Below are positions 52,604-63,341 of a stretch of 64,000 nt of DNA, in pieces. The stretch lies in the NCBI RefSeq assembly GCF_026898095.1, contig NZ_CP114015.1, forward strand, positions 2,418,001-2,482,000. Direction: 5' to 3'. Every line of letters begins with the position of its first letter. Within the stretch, counting starts at the first letter, position 1. The notes beneath the pieces were generated by a model. The model was not told the DNA's origin. It did no database searches and saw only the letters and a program-made list of their open reading frames with translations. The position numbers and the translations under genes are program-made. This DNA comes from Arthrobacter sp. ATA002. GTDB taxonomy: Bacteria > Actinomycetota > Actinomycetes > Actinomycetales > Micrococcaceae.

Positions 52604-53783
52604 TTAGCGCATGAGGCGGAAGCTGGTTCGAATATCGGCTACAAGCAGTTCAGGCTGTTCAAGGAGCGCGAAGTGTCCACCCCGGGCGACTTCGTTGAAG
52701 TGGACGAGGTTGATGTAGCGCTTCTCTGCCCATCGGCGGGATCGGCGGACATACTCTCCCGGCATGACACTGAGCCCGACGGGGATGGTCAGGGTTCCTC
52801 AATGGTGCCGGGGGCAGCCCAGCCTGATTTGTTGGTTTCCCAGTACAACCGGGCCGCAGAGGCAGCAGTATTGGGAAGCCAGTACAGCATGATGTCGTCG
52901 ATCATCTCGTCCAGGGTAAACAGTTTCTCGGCGTCGCCATGTTCGCCGTGGGAACCTCCAACGTCCTGGAACATGGCATATATCCAGGACGCCAGGCCCA
53001 CGGGAGAATCGGTAAGCGAGTACCCGATGGTCTGGGGACGGGTTGACATCTCCTGGGAATACGCCGAAAGCACCTGCCAGTAGTAGCCGCTCTCCTGCAG
53101 CATCACCTGCTCTTCCTCAGTGGCTGTACGGGCCTCGGCATCGGTGGGCATGAACAGAGCCATGTTGAGGTGGATGCCGGCGAGGCCGATGCTTTCAGAT
53201 GCCTCGAGCGCGGCGAGTTCCGCGGTGACGGAAGCGCCGAGGTCCCCTCCTGCGCAAACCAGTTCGTATAACCAAGGCGCTGCATCAGAGTCGCCCAGGC
53301 CTTGGCGGTGCGGTTGAGGTTCCAACCGGGCTCGGTGGGCTTTCCGGAGAAACCGAATCCGGGCAGGCTGGGAATAACAAGGTGGAAGGCATCCTCGGCC
53401 GCGCCGCCGTAAGCTTCAGGGTCGGTGAGTGGGCCCACTACATGACGGAATTCAAGCACGGAACCTGGCCAGCCGTGCGTCAGGAGCAACGGGCGTGCTT
53501 CCGGCACAGCGGACCGGATGTGGAGGAAGTGGATGTTGAGGCCGTCGATAGTGGTGGTGTACTGGCCCCAGCCATTGAGAAGCGCCTCGGTTTGACGCCA
53601 GTCATAGCTGGTTGCCCAGTGTTCAACAAGCGCCTTGATCTTATAAAGCTGCGGTCCCTGCGAGGTGTCTCCAACGGTCTCCCGGTCCGGCCACCGGGTA
53701 TTCACGAGGCGCTGCTTGAGATCGTCCAGCTCCGTCTGGGGGATGTGGAGGGTGTAAGGGGTGATCGAGGTGTTGATGCTCAT
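52604..53783 (-). CDS. Epoxide hydrolase, EHN type (two frameshifts)
   Basis: ~393 residues after repair. The N-terminal EHN domain (ITPYTLHIPQTELDDLKQRL, NTRWPDRET) is followed by an alpha/beta-hydrolase fold: LLTHGWPGSVLEF (oxyanion HGWPG) and IPSLPGFGFSGKP. The frame breaks at 53249-53250 after GYTNWFAQ; one base gives GGDLGASVTAELAALEASES, with the nucleophile Asp in GGDLGA. A second break at 52792-52794 after GTIEEP restores a C-terminus with VARGGHFALLEQPELL (catalytic His). It hydrolyses epoxides to diols. The MarR gene is divergent. Confidence 0.88.
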
Positions 53784-53898
53784 GGCGCCGTCTTTCCGGT
53801 TGAATGAAATGGGCCCGCACGCCGCGGGCAGCCCCTCATTTCGTCATGGGCTGTGATCATCTTCACACGAGACGATCTATTTCCGATACGATTTTCCA

Positions 53899-54417
53899 AT
53901 GGAAAGTTCTGACAGGTTAGTTGCGGCGGACGCCCTTCCGGAGATCGATTGGGACGCCGGAGGAATCGAGACCGAACTCGGCTGGGCGCTGCCGGCGGTG
54001 TATCAGGGGTTTTCACGGTCCACGATCGGCGCGGTTGCCGCTGTTCCCGGCGGACCCCGGGGATATCAGGTTCTGGTTGCCGCAACAACCGAGGAGCCTT
54101 CCTCCCAGCTGGCCCTCGCTCACCGCCTCGGGATCGACAAGACCCAGATGACCTACGTGATCGACGCCCTCGAGGCAGGCGGGTTTGTAAAGCGTTGCCC
54201 CGACCCGAACGACCGGCGTGTCCGTCAGGTATACGCCACTGATGCGGGCCGCTCCTTGCTCATCTCGGCACGGAGGGCGCTGCGTGACGTGGAGAATGCC
54301 CTCATGCGGCACCTGACCGAGAGTGAGCAGACGCAGCTGCGCCGCCTCCTGGCCCGCGTTGCGCTCGGTGTCGGCGACATTGAATCCTGCCTCGCGGACC
54401 GCACCACTCTGGAGTAG
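53899..54417 (+). CDS. MarR-family transcriptional regulator
   Basis: 172 residues. Winged helix: SSQLALAHRLGIDKTQMTYV (recognition helix) then IDALEAGGFVKRCPDPNDRR and VRQVYATDAGRSLL (wing with the D-x-R-x-R pattern). The start at 53899 is the only ATG in place. It diverges from the epoxide hydrolase with a 115-base shared control region and probably regulates it in response to an aromatic or epoxide compound. Confidence 0.85.
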   Translation: MESSDRLVAADALPEIDWDAGGIETELGWALPAVYQGFSRSTIGAVAAVPGGPRGYQVLVAATTEEPSSQLALAHRLGIDKTQMTYVIDALEAGGFVKRCPDPNDRRVRQVYATDAGRSLLISARRALRDVENALMRHLTESEQTQLRRLLARVALGVGDIESCLADRTTLE

Positions 54418-54616
54418 TCCCCGGCAGAGCCAGGCCGCTCCCGCAGACCTGCTCCTGAGCCCGCCTGAGCCGCATCATAAACACGGTCAGGACCAAATAA
54501 TGCATATCCTCAGCCCTGGCTGCACCTGGGCCCGGTCTATTTCATCGGGTCCGTTACCCGCCATCCGGTTGTCCCGCCCACCCATGATCCCCGCCCGAAA
54601 GAGCGGCTCCCTCCGT
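54418..54616. other. Intergenic region, convergent MarR/ROK genes
   Basis: No gene or clear terminator hairpin identified between the two converging reading frames. Confidence 0.4.
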
Positions 54617-55819
54617 TCAGTGCTGGAGCAGCAGCCGCCGGGTATCGGGCGAAATAGCGCCGTCGAAGACCGTACAGGCGGCGCCAATGGCTCCAACATC
54701 CGTACCGAGGGTGGTGCCCTCCACCCTCGGGCCCGCCGCATGCGGAGCAACGGTCAGTTTCCGCAGGGCATCAGGCACCAGGGCAAGGTATGCCTCGGAG
54801 AGTACCGGCCAGTACGGGCCGCCGAAAACAACCCGGTCAAAATCGAGGGCATTGGTAAGCACGGACACTGCCTTCGCCAGCCGGACGGCAGAGCGGTTAA
54901 TGATCGCTCCGGCTCCGGAATCATCTTGGCGGACCTTCGCGCAAAGCTCCAGAAAGGCAGCCTCGACGGCCAAGGGATCTTCTAGATTCACAGGCTGTGT
55001 CAGGACACCCGCGCCGATCGCCTCCGCAACCAGGTTTCGCGGCATGCAGGTCACGGCCACGCAGCCGCGGAGACCGCAGAAACAATCCGGACCGTCCGGG
55101 TCAACCACAATATGTCCCACCTCACCCGCATTCCGGCTGACCCCCCTCAGGACGACACCGCCGGATACAAGTCCCATGCCGATGCCCGTACCGAGGTACA
55201 CGAAGATGAAGTTTTCCGGCGACTGGCTGTGGCTGCCCCAGATTTCAGCGACCGCGGTAGCCGCCACATCCTTTTCAAGCACTACCGGAAACCCTGTGGC
55301 CTTGCCAAGAGCCTCACGCAGAGGGACACGCTGCCATCCCAGCAGGTGCGGCGGGTCGACGACGATTCCGTGCGCTGAATCGATTGGTCCAGGGGAAGCG
55401 ATACCGACGCCCAGAACCCGCCCGTCTTCCACTCCTGCCTCGGCCAGCAGATCCGTTACGGCCTCGACCATCGCACGGATCACCACGTCCACGTCCATCG
55501 GCTGCGGCATCCGCCGGGTTGCACGGGACACCACGCGGCCGCTGAGATCGAGAACCACGCCGGTGATCACGGCCGGGTCCAGGTGAACACCGACGGCGTA
55601 CCGGGCCGAGGGTTTGAGGGTCAGCAGAGTGCGGGGCTTACCGGGACCCAGCTGGACCTTTCCGGACTCGGTGATGAGTTCCTGTTCGAGCAGTCGGCGT
55701 GCGATGTTGCTGAGGGTCTGTGCCGACAACCCCGATATTTCCGCCAGTTCCACACGGCTGAGGCCATTGGGCGACCGGCGGATCGCGTCAAGGACCACCG
55801 TTTGGTTGAAGCTTCCCAT
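54617..55819 (-). CDS. ROK-family transcriptional regulator
   Basis: 400 residues. An N-terminal winged helix (FNQTVVLDAIRRSPNGLSRV, ISGLSAQTLSNIARRLLEQE) precedes a ROK sugar-kinase-like domain (GVGIASPGPIDSAHGIV, FVYLGTGIGMGLVSGGV). The zinc-site motif H-x9-C-x-C-x4-C is visible in GEVGHIVVDPDGPDCFCGL and the next Cys. It follows the mannosidase gene and probably controls the operon in response to a sugar. Confidence 0.9.
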   Translation of the reverse strand: MGSFNQTVVLDAIRRSPNGLSRVELAEISGLSAQTLSNIARRLLEQELITESGKVQLGPGKPRTLLTLKPSARYAVGVHLDPAVITGVVLDLSGRVVSRATRRMPQPMDVDVVIRAMVEAVTDLLAEAGVEDGRVLGVGIASPGPIDSAHGIVVDPPHLLGWQRVPLREALGKATGFPVVLEKDVAATAVAEIWGSHSQSPENFIFVYLGTGIGMGLVSGGVVLRGVSRNAGEVGHIVVDPDGPDCFCGLRGCVAVTCMPRNLVAEAIGAGVLTQPVNLEDPLAVEAAFLELCAKVRQDDSGAGAIINRSAVRLAKAVSVLTNALDFDRVVFGGPYWPVLSEAYLALVPDALRKLTVAPHAAGPRVEGTTLGTDVGAIGAACTVFDGAISPDTRRLLLQH

Positions 55820-55900
55820 TCGAGGGAGATTTGTTCCCCGGCGACCGACAGCTCCCGGTGCAGCGCTCAGGGCAGGACCTCCGTGTAGGAATGGGCGGTT

Positions 55901-58900
55901 TCATTGACCGGTGACAACAAATCTTAGCGTGACAAGCTGGAATGGCCGGAGCGCGAGGTCCACCCTGTTCCCGTCTCGACGCTGGATGGCCGAAACCGGC
56001 ATCCGGTTCTCCAGCAGGTTGGTCTCCACGACGTCGAAGTGCCCGAAGTCTGTGGTCAGCGTGCCGTGTGCTCTCGTCCCGTGGGCCTCGTATAGACGCA
56101 CGACGACGTCACCGGAACCGTCCTCGGCCAGCTTCACGGCCTCGACGACGAGGGCAGGGTTGTCGACCCGGATCAAAGGATCGAGAACGGTCCGCGCCAC
56201 CCCCTTCACGGTGCGCAGCGGAAGATTCAACCGGTAGCCCTCGGCAACGGCGTCGGGGATCCCCGCACCAAAGACCACTGAGGTGGCCATCCGGTGCTGT
56301 CCCTGATCGGCCGCCGGGTCGGGAAATGTGGGTGCCCGCAGGAGGGACAGACGCACGGTCGTCGTGGTGGCGCGGCCTGAGTCTGCGGAGCGGGTGATGT
56401 CGTGCCCGTAGGTGGAATCGTTGGCAACAGCCACCCCGTAGTCCGGTTCGCCCACGTGGACCCAGCGGTGTGCAACGGTCTCAAAGCGTGCCGCATCCCA
56501 GGACGTGTTGGCGTGCGTTGGCCGGTGGATATGCCCGAACTGGATTTCCGACGTCGCCCGCTCAGCGTGGATGTCCAGCGGGAAGGCGAGCTTGAGGAGT
56601 TTCTTCTGCTCGTGCCAGTCCACCTCCGTGCTGATCTCCAGCCTCGGGGCGCCGCTGTCGAGGCAGAGATGCTGGATTACCCGCGAGGACCCGAAGAAAC
56701 GCTCGATGCGCAGTGCCTGCCCTGCCGGTCCGTCGACAATTTCCACCAATGACACATCCACGAGGTTAAGTGTGTTTCGGCGGTAGTGCTCGTCGATGTC
56801 CCAGGCATCCCACTGGGTCGGAGTATCCCGGTGCAGCTGCAGCAGGTTGGCGGCAGAGCCGGACGGTACCAGTTCCCGTTTTGCGGACTTGTCATACATT
56901 GAGCGGATAAGCCCTGCCCCGTCGACATGGATCCGTGCGTTGGCGTTTTCGAGGACATAACCGTCCCCGGTGCGTGTGACCGTACTGCTGAGCGGAGTGG
57001 GTTCAGCGCCTGCACCAAGAGCGGTCACCCCGGCCACAGGATATGGCGACGCGTTCAGCGCGGCCGACTCAGTGCCGCGGCCGAGCAGCTGATGAGCCGC
57101 AGACTCGATGATTGCTGCGAGCGCTGCGGCCACCTCGGCATAGTTCCGTTCGGCTTCCTGATAGACCCAGGCGATCGACGTGCCCGGCAGGATGTCGTGG
57201 AACTGCTGCAGAAGCACCGTCTCCCATGCCTGCCGCAACTCCTCCGCCGGGTAGGGCGCCCCGGTCCGGATGGTTGCCGTCGCCGCCCAGAGTTCAGCCT
57301 CGCGAAGCAGATGCTCGGAGCGCCGGTTGCCGCGCTTCGTCCGGGCCTGGGACGTGTAGGTGCCGCGGTGGAATTCCAGATACAGCTCGCCCGACCAGAC
57401 CGGAGGCTCCGGATATTCAGCCTCCGCAGCTTCAAAAAACGCTCGCGGGCTCGACAGCTCAACGGTGGGTGAACCTTCGAGGGACCGGGTTCGGCGTGCA
57501 GCAGCGATCATTTCCCGGGTGGGACCTCCCCGCCGTCACCATGGCCAAAGGGGACCATCGACGTCGTGCCGATCCCCTTCTCGGCATACTGTCTTTCCGC
57601 CCGGGCAAGGTCCGCGGCACCCAAGTCCGAGTTGTAAGTGTCCACCGGTGGGAAATGGGAGAAGATCCGTGACCCGTCGATGCCCTCCCACCGGAAGGTG
57701 TGATGCGGCATGGTGTTCGTCTCGTTCCAGGAGATTTTCTGCGTCAGGAACCAGCGGGCACCCGCAGCTTCCATAATCTGTGGCAGGGCAGCTGAGTAAC
57801 CAAAGGAATCGGGCAGCCAGACCTCTTCGCAGTCGACCCCGAATTCCCGCAGGAAGAAGCTCTTGCCCGCGACGAACTGACGGGCCAGAGCCTCCCCGCC
57901 AGGCAGGTTGGTGTCCGACTCGACCCACATCCCGCCCACCGGGACAAAATTCCCCGCGGCGACCTTTTCCTTCACCCGTTCGAAGAGCCCGGGATAGGAC
58001 TGTTTGAGCCACGCGTACTGCTGGGCCGAGGAAGCGGCGAAAACAAAGTCGGGGTTTTCGTCGATGAGGTCACACACGTTGGAGAAGGTGCGGGCCACTT
58101 TGCGGACCGTCTCGCGTGTGGGCCACAGCCAAGCTGAGTCGATATGCGCGTGTCCGACGGCGCGCACGTGGTGCGCGCTCGCGGATGCGGGTTTGCCCAG
58201 CACCGGCGCGAGGACCGAGCGGCCGACGGCGGCGGTTCCGGAGACGTCGTCGGGTTCCATGGTGTCCACCATCCGGTCGAGGGCACGAAGGATTTCGGCG
58301 CGCCGCTGGGAAGATGGGGACAGTTCCCCCAACAGTCCCACGAGAGCCTCGATGTCCTGTTTGAGCTCCCATACGGGCAGGTCAAGAAGTCCGACCTCGA
58401 GCTGGGCCAGGCGGTAGAGGCGGGCTTCACCCGCAGTCGCCTTGTCTCCATAGGGGGTGGGAAGGAACAAAAATCCTGCGCAACATTCGGATTGGCTGCT
58501 GCCTCAATATAGACGTCGATTCCACCGCCGAAACCAACCTCCAGCCTGACACTCCGGTTCAGAGGTTCCACGGCCTTAATGATCGACCCCGAGGAGGAAT
58601 AGACCGTCCCCTCTGCCTGGAAGCCCGGCTGCGCCCCGGTGAATCCCAGGTCGACGACGAGTTCCACCTGCACGTCCTTTTCCTCCGCCCAGGCCGTCGG
58701 CACCTTGCCTTCGGCGTGAAACCAGACGGTTTCCCACGGCCTGCCCCATGCCATGCCGGGTTCCGCCGGCCGGTAATGCTCCCCCACCGCGGCATTGAAG
58801 GGAACCGGTTCATCGGGAACTTCCCAGAAGGATAGATCGAGCGGCTCAGTACTGCGGTAGAGGGCCGGAGTCAGCCGTTCCCCCAGGAATCGCCGGACAC

Positions 58901-58931
58901 GGGCTTCAACAAGGGCGGAGTCATAGTGCAT
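55901..58931 (-). CDS. GH38 alpha-mannosidase (two frameshifts)
   Basis: ~1010 residues after repair, typical of bacterial GH38. An N-terminal beta domain precedes VRAVGHAHIDSAWLWPTRET, the zinc-binding H-x-H-x-D. The nucleophile Asp is in VWLPDSFGYSAALPQIM; LLQQFHDILPGTSIAWVYQE is a further metal/active-site motif. Frame breaks occur at the A run 58469-58473 and the C run 57528-57531; one base each restores continuity. No signal peptide is seen, so it should act inside the cell on imported mannosides. It follows the transporter permease genes. Confidence 0.92.
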
Positions 58932-58979
58932 GTGGACTGCCTTTCAGGGGGCTGGTATGCGGGTTCGGGCGCGAGAGGG

Positions 58980-59822
58980 TCAGCCCTTGAGCGCGCCGGC
59001 GGTTGCGAAGGATCCGCCAATGCCCTTGGTTACGAGGACGTACAGGAGGATCACAGGGATGGAATACAGCAGTGAGAAGGCCGCCAGTTCGCCGTAGGCA
59101 ACGCTCCCGTACTGGCCAAAGAAGTTGAACACCGTCACGGCTGCGGGTTGCCTATGGCTCGACAGCAGCAGGATGAAGGGAATAAAGAAATTTCCCCAGG
59201 CCTGGATGAACACGAAGATGAAGACGACGGCCAGGCCCGGACGCATCAGGGGAACCACCACAGTCCGCAGCGCCTTCATCGCGCTGGCACCGTCGATCCA
59301 TGCTGCCTCCTCCAGGCTGACGGGCACCGAGTCCATAAAGTTCTTCGTCATCCATATGGCCATGGGAAGGGAGGTCGCGGCCATAAAGAGCGCAACCGCA
59401 GGGACGCTGTCGAGCTGTCCCAGGCGGACAAACATGCTGTAGACCGGCACCATCATCGCGGTGATCGGCAGTCCCGTCCCGAACAGCACTGCGTAGAGGA
59501 AGGGCTTGTTGTAACGGGCCTGATACCGGGACAGGGGATACGCGGCGAGCACCGCAGCAACGACGGTGATGATAGCGCACCCGGCCGAAAGCAGGAAACT
59601 GTTCCACAGCGGCCACAGTGTCTGCTCCGGAGTCAGCACCGCGGAGAAATTCGCCAATGAGAACTGTTCGGGCATTCTCAGCGATGCACTCGCCCCAGTG
59701 TCGAGGGACGCGAGAACCAGCCACGCCAGAGGCAGCAGGAAACACGCGGCGACAGCGAGGAGCACGCCGGAGGCCAAAGCCCTGGAAGCGCTGCGCCGCG
59801 GAGTGGCGGTACTGATGCTCAT
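58980..59822 (-). CDS. Carbohydrate ABC transporter permease (MalG type)
   Basis: 280 residues with six membrane helices. The EAA loop is in DSVPVSLEEAAWIDGASAMK, before the MRPGLAVVFIFVFIQAWGNF helices. The short N-terminal tail precedes the first helix (GVLLAVAACFLLPLAWLVLA). The ATG overlaps the stop of the partner permease (ATGA). It forms the import channel with the upstream MalF-type protein. Confidence 0.92.
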   Translation of the reverse strand: MSISTATPRRSASRALASGVLLAVAACFLLPLAWLVLASLDTGASASLRMPEQFSLANFSAVLTPEQTLWPLWNSFLLSAGCAIITVVAAVLAAYPLSRYQARYNKPFLYAVLFGTGLPITAMMVPVYSMFVRLGQLDSVPAVALFMAATSLPMAIWMTKNFMDSVPVSLEEAAWIDGASAMKALRTVVVPLMRPGLAVVFIFVFIQAWGNFFIPFILLLSSHRQPAAVTVFNFFGQYGSVAYGELAAFSLLYSIPVILLYVLVTKGIGGSFATAGALKG

Positions 59823-60762
59823 GAGGAGCCTCCCGGCTTGAGGACGCGGATATAGAGGAACGAAAACACGGCGCCGAGCAGCAGCATCACCGTGGCGATG
59901 GCGGTACCGTAGCCGATTTTGCCGAGGCCAAACGCTTCCGCATAGGCAAACAGGGGCAGCGTGGTGCTGCGCTGGTTCGGGCCGCCGCTGGTCATCACGA
60001 AGATCAGGGTAAAGACCGAAAGGGTCTGCAGCGTGATCAACATCAGGTTCGTTGAAATGCTGTTGCGGATCATCGGGATGGTTACATAAGCGAGTCGTTT
60101 CCAGCTGCCTGCGCCGTCAATCACCGCTGCTTCGGTGATCTCCGGCGCGACGTCATTCAGAGCGGCCTCGTAGATCATCATCGAGAAGGCGGTGCCGCGC
60201 CAGATGTTGGCCAGGATCACTGCGATCATCGGGTAGGCGAACAGCCACTCGACCGGTTCGATCCCGGCCAGGCCTGTCAGCGCATTCAGCGTCCCATCGC
60301 TGCTGAAGAATGCGTAACAGGCAAAAGCCGCCACGATCTCCGGCAGGACCCAGGCCGCGACGACCGTTGTACCAACGACTGAGCGGACGGCTTTCGGCGC
60401 CTTGGCCATCAGCAGCGCGAGCCCCAGTCCCAAGAAGTTCTGGCCGATGACTGCTGATACCAGGAGGAAAACAACGGTCAACCAGACAGCATTCGGGAAA
60501 TCCGGATCCGTCAGCAGCGCAACATAATTATCGACGCCGATGAAACGCGGTTCCGAAGCGGCACTGCCTGAGAGCGCTGCGTTGGTAAATGAGCCCCAGA
60601 TGGACCACAGGACCGGGCCCAACATAAACAGCAGAAGCAGGAGAACGGCGGGCACCAGGGGACAGCCCGGCGCGCCGAACGTCCCCGTGGTGCCTTCCGG
60701 CCGGCCGGAACGGCAGAGCGTGAAGCGCGTTCCTCGACGGGATGAGTGGGTGTGGCTGTCAT
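59819..60762 (-). CDS. Carbohydrate ABC transporter permease (MalF type; one frameshift)
   Basis: ~314 residues after repair. The ATG at 60762 overlaps the stop of the binding-protein gene (ATGA). The hydrophilic N-terminus is in one frame and the first helix VPAVLLLLLFMLGPVLWSIW in another; one base is missing at the G run 60658-60661. The EAA loop NDVAPEITEAAVIDGAGSWK and six helices are seen. The second frame alone starts at 60655 and would lack the N-terminal tail. Confidence 0.9.
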
Positions 60763-62126
60763 CCCTGGCTGACGTTCTCTTCGCCGACGAGGGAGGTCAC
60801 GGCTTCGTCATACGCCGCAGCGGCTTCATCCACCGATTGTTCACCGGTCATGACCGCCTCCATGGCCTGCTGGATGTTGCCCGAAATCTCCGCATAATCG
60901 GACGTTGTGGGCCGGTAGTTGGTTACCTCCACCAAATCGCTGAAGAAGCCGCTCACCGGACTGGACTCAGTGAATTCCGGGTCTTCCGCGACATCACTGC
61001 GTACCGGAACCTGGGAGGCGTTCACGTTGTAGGAGAGGCTGTTCTCCTTGTTCAATGCCGTGCTGATAAAGTCAAAGGCCGCATCCGGGTTATCGGTGCC
61101 TGCCCCCACCGCAAGGGTCCATCCTCCGGACATGCTTGTGGCGCCGGGCTCCCCGCCGTCCTGAGTCGGCATCGGAGTTACCGCCATAACCTCGGACCAT
61201 TCCGGCCATGGCGTTGGACCGTCTGCAAGCCAGTTTCCCGCGATCCACGACCCGTCGATCGACGCACCGACTTGGTTGGCCGGATACCACTCGCCGTTGA
61301 GTTGCTGGTAGTAGTTCGAATCCAGGGCTTCCGCTACTTCCGGCCCCAGCCCGCCGACGTAGACGTCTGATACGAATTGGAGGGAATCCTTGAAACCCTG
61401 TGAGCCTACAATCCACTTGCCTTCATCATCGTCATAAAGTGTGTCCTCCGTGCCGTAGAGCAGCATTTCAAAGCCCTGCATGGAGGCTGCTTCACCCATT
61501 CCTGTGCCGGAGTAGATGTTGAAGGGAACCGCTTCAGGGATTGCCGCCTTTACCGTTTCCGCTGCGGAGAGAATGTCGTCCCACGTCTTGGGTTCCCACG
61601 GTACGGGTAGTCCTGCCTGCGCAAAGACCTCTTTGTTGTACCAGAGTGCCCTGGTGTCGGTTCCCATCGGAACCGCATATGTGCTGCCGTCTGACCCGAC
61701 TCCTGCCTGCTTGGCACTGTCAATGAAGCCGGTGTCCCAGTCCTCCCACTCTGCGAGGTAGTCATCGAGCGCCAGAAGGTAACCCGCTTCCGCGTCCGGC
61801 CGGACGCGGAAGCTGTCCTCGTAGAAGACATCGGGTGCTGTGTCCGGGGACCGCTGCATCAGCGCAAGCTTGGTTGCGTAGTCGTTTTCCTCGGCTTGTA
61901 TCGGCTCCAGATTTACAGTGACGTCCGGGTTTGCCGATTCGAAGTCTTCCTTTGCCTTCTTCATCAAGGCATCGACTTGAATGAAGGCACTAGTCGTCTG
62001 GTACGCCACAGTGATGGATTCTCCGTCGGCGTTTTCGCTTCCTCCGCTGCCCTCAGGGGCGCAGCCAGTGGCTCCGAGGGTCAGGATGAGGATGATGGGC
62101 ACTGCCCGTGAGATGGACCTTCGCAT
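60759..62126 (-). CDS. Carbohydrate ABC transporter substrate-binding lipoprotein
   Basis: 455 residues from ATG 62126 (AAAGGAG upstream). Signal peptide RRSISRAVPIILILTLGA with lipobox ATGC. Family 1 extracellular sugar-binding fold: ITVAYQTTSAFIQVDALMKK, DVFYEDSFRVRPDAEAGYLL, YAVPMGTDTRALWYNKEVFA and QVGASIDGSWIAGNWLADGP. It heads the operon. The longer frame to 62267 overlaps the promoter and is not used. The ligand is probably a mannose-containing oligosaccharide, by association with GH38. Confidence 0.92.
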   Translation of the reverse strand: MRRSISRAVPIILILTLGATGCAPEGSGGSENADGESITVAYQTTSAFIQVDALMKKAKEDFESANPDVTVNLEPIQAEENDYATKLALMQRSPDTAPDVFYEDSFRVRPDAEAGYLLALDDYLAEWEDWDTGFIDSAKQAGVGSDGSTYAVPMGTDTRALWYNKEVFAQAGLPVPWEPKTWDDILSAAETVKAAIPEAVPFNIYSGTGMGEAASMQGFEMLLYGTEDTLYDDDEGKWIVGSQGFKDSLQFVSDVYVGGLGPEVAEALDSNYYQQLNGEWYPANQVGASIDGSWIAGNWLADGPTPWPEWSEVMAVTPMPTQDGGEPGATSMSGGWTLAVGAGTDNPDAAFDFISTALNKENSLSYNVNASQVPVRSDVAEDPEFTESSPVSGFFSDLVEVTNYRPTTSDYAEISGNIQQAMEAVMTGEQSVDEAAAAYDEAVTSLVGEENVSQG

Positions 62127-62163
62127 GGTGCTCCTTTGCTCCACTCGGGACCCACTGTGCCTG

Positions 62164-62177
62164 CGGGAGCGCTCCAA
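62164..62177. promoter_or_regulatory. CebR/CelR-like palindrome in the leader of the mannoside operon
   Basis: CGGGAGCGCTCCAA matches 12 of 14 positions of TGGGAGCGCTCCCA, the operator of the LacI-family CebR/CelR regulators. It lies between the predicted transcription start and the start codon of the binding-protein gene. Confidence 0.5.
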
Positions 62178-62238
62178 GATGAGCGGCGCCGGGACCGTGG
62201 GATACGGCGTCGGACGTGAACTGACGAACGTGCGCATA

Positions 62239-62267
62239 AGTAAAGCGAATGGATAAACTCGTGTCAA
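62239..62267 (-). promoter_or_regulatory. Predicted promoter of the mannoside operon
   Basis: Minus-strand TTGACA (62267-62262) and TTTACT (62244-62239) with a 17-base spacer; the consensus -35 is exact. The start would be near 62232, leaving a ~105-base leader that contains the palindrome. Confidence 0.6.
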
Positions 62268-62384
62268 TGGTCCGGCGGAGGCGAAAAGGGACTTGTAAGC
62301 GGTCTAGCACCTGTTGCACTTGCGGGTGGCCGGCAAAAGTCAGGTCAGTGCCTCACCGGTGGCGGGGCAAGGCGTCAACGGCAG

Positions 62385-63137
62385 TTACCACGGCTGGTTG
62401 GCCGGTCCGACCGTGAACTCATTGACCGTGGTGTCCGGCGGCAGAGCAAGGGCATACGCGACGACGTCGGCCACCCGCCCGGGGGCGATCCCGTACCGCT
62501 GATAGAGGGACTGCGCCCCTTCTGCCGTGTCCTTGTCGCTGATCGTGTCCAGCAGTTCCGTGTTGATGGCTGCGGGGTAGATCGTGGCCGTGCGGATGTT
62601 CGTTCCCTCGGCGGCTGACTCCATGCGCAGGACTTCCATGAAGTCGCGCAGGAACCACTTGGTGCCGCCGTAGACCGCGCCGCCCGGATAGGCCTTGAGC
62701 CCGGCGACGGAGGAGGCGGCAATGACGTGCCCGGACTTCTGGTCAATGAAGGTGGGCAGTACTGCGGCAATGCCGTTGAGCACTCCGTTGACATTCACCG
62801 CAACCATCCGGTGCCACTCGTCGGTTTTAAGCGCGGACAGCGGACTGTTGGGCATCAGCCCGGCGTTGAGGAAGACGGCGTCCAGGCCACCGAATGCCTT
62901 CTGCGCCAGCTGCACGATCTCATCGTTCTCCGCCTGGACAGTGACATCCAGGCTTTGGCTGACCGCTTCGCCGCCGTTGTCCCGGATCTGCGTGACGATC
63001 CGGTCCAGCTTGTCCCGGCGCCGGGCGCCGAGCACCACCTTGGCGCCCCTGTGTGCGAGCAGTGTCGCGGCCGCCTCACCAATTCCCGATGATGCTCCCG
63101 TGATGACAACGACTTTCCCGGCGATGTTGCTGGCCAT
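62385..63137 (-). CDS. SDR-family oxidoreductase (YdfG/CsgA-like)
   Basis: 250 residues, intact. Motifs: VVVITGASSGIGEAAATLLA and GARRRDKLD for NADP(H), AVFLNAGLMPNSP, AASSVAGLKAYPGGAVYGGT with the catalytic Tyr and the following Lys in GTKWFL. The C-terminal NEFTVGPANQPW is typical of the group. The substrate is unknown. It is downstream of, but not obviously part of, another unit. Confidence 0.9.
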   Translation of the reverse strand: MASNIAGKVVVITGASSGIGEAAATLLAHRGAKVVLGARRRDKLDRIVTQIRDNGGEAVSQSLDVTVQAENDEIVQLAQKAFGGLDAVFLNAGLMPNSPLSALKTDEWHRMVAVNVNGVLNGIAAVLPTFIDQKSGHVIAASSVAGLKAYPGGAVYGGTKWFLRDFMEVLRMESAAEGTNIRTATIYPAAINTELLDTISDKDTAEGAQSLYQRYGIAPGRVADVVAYALALPPDTTVNEFTVGPANQPW

Positions 63138-63341
63138 GGTGAATCCTCATTTCGCTGCAGTCCGTGCCGGCATGCTCACCCGAAGCGGGCGGGCCGTGTA
63201 CGCGGCCCGCACACCGCGTGCCCCCATCAGTCTCCCGTTCCCGCGGTGGCAGCGGGAGGGTGGAGTGGCAGAATTGTTTCTGCCGAAATCCGCCGGCTCC
63301 ACCCAACCGACACCGCTCAATAAGCAAATCGAGGCCGCATA

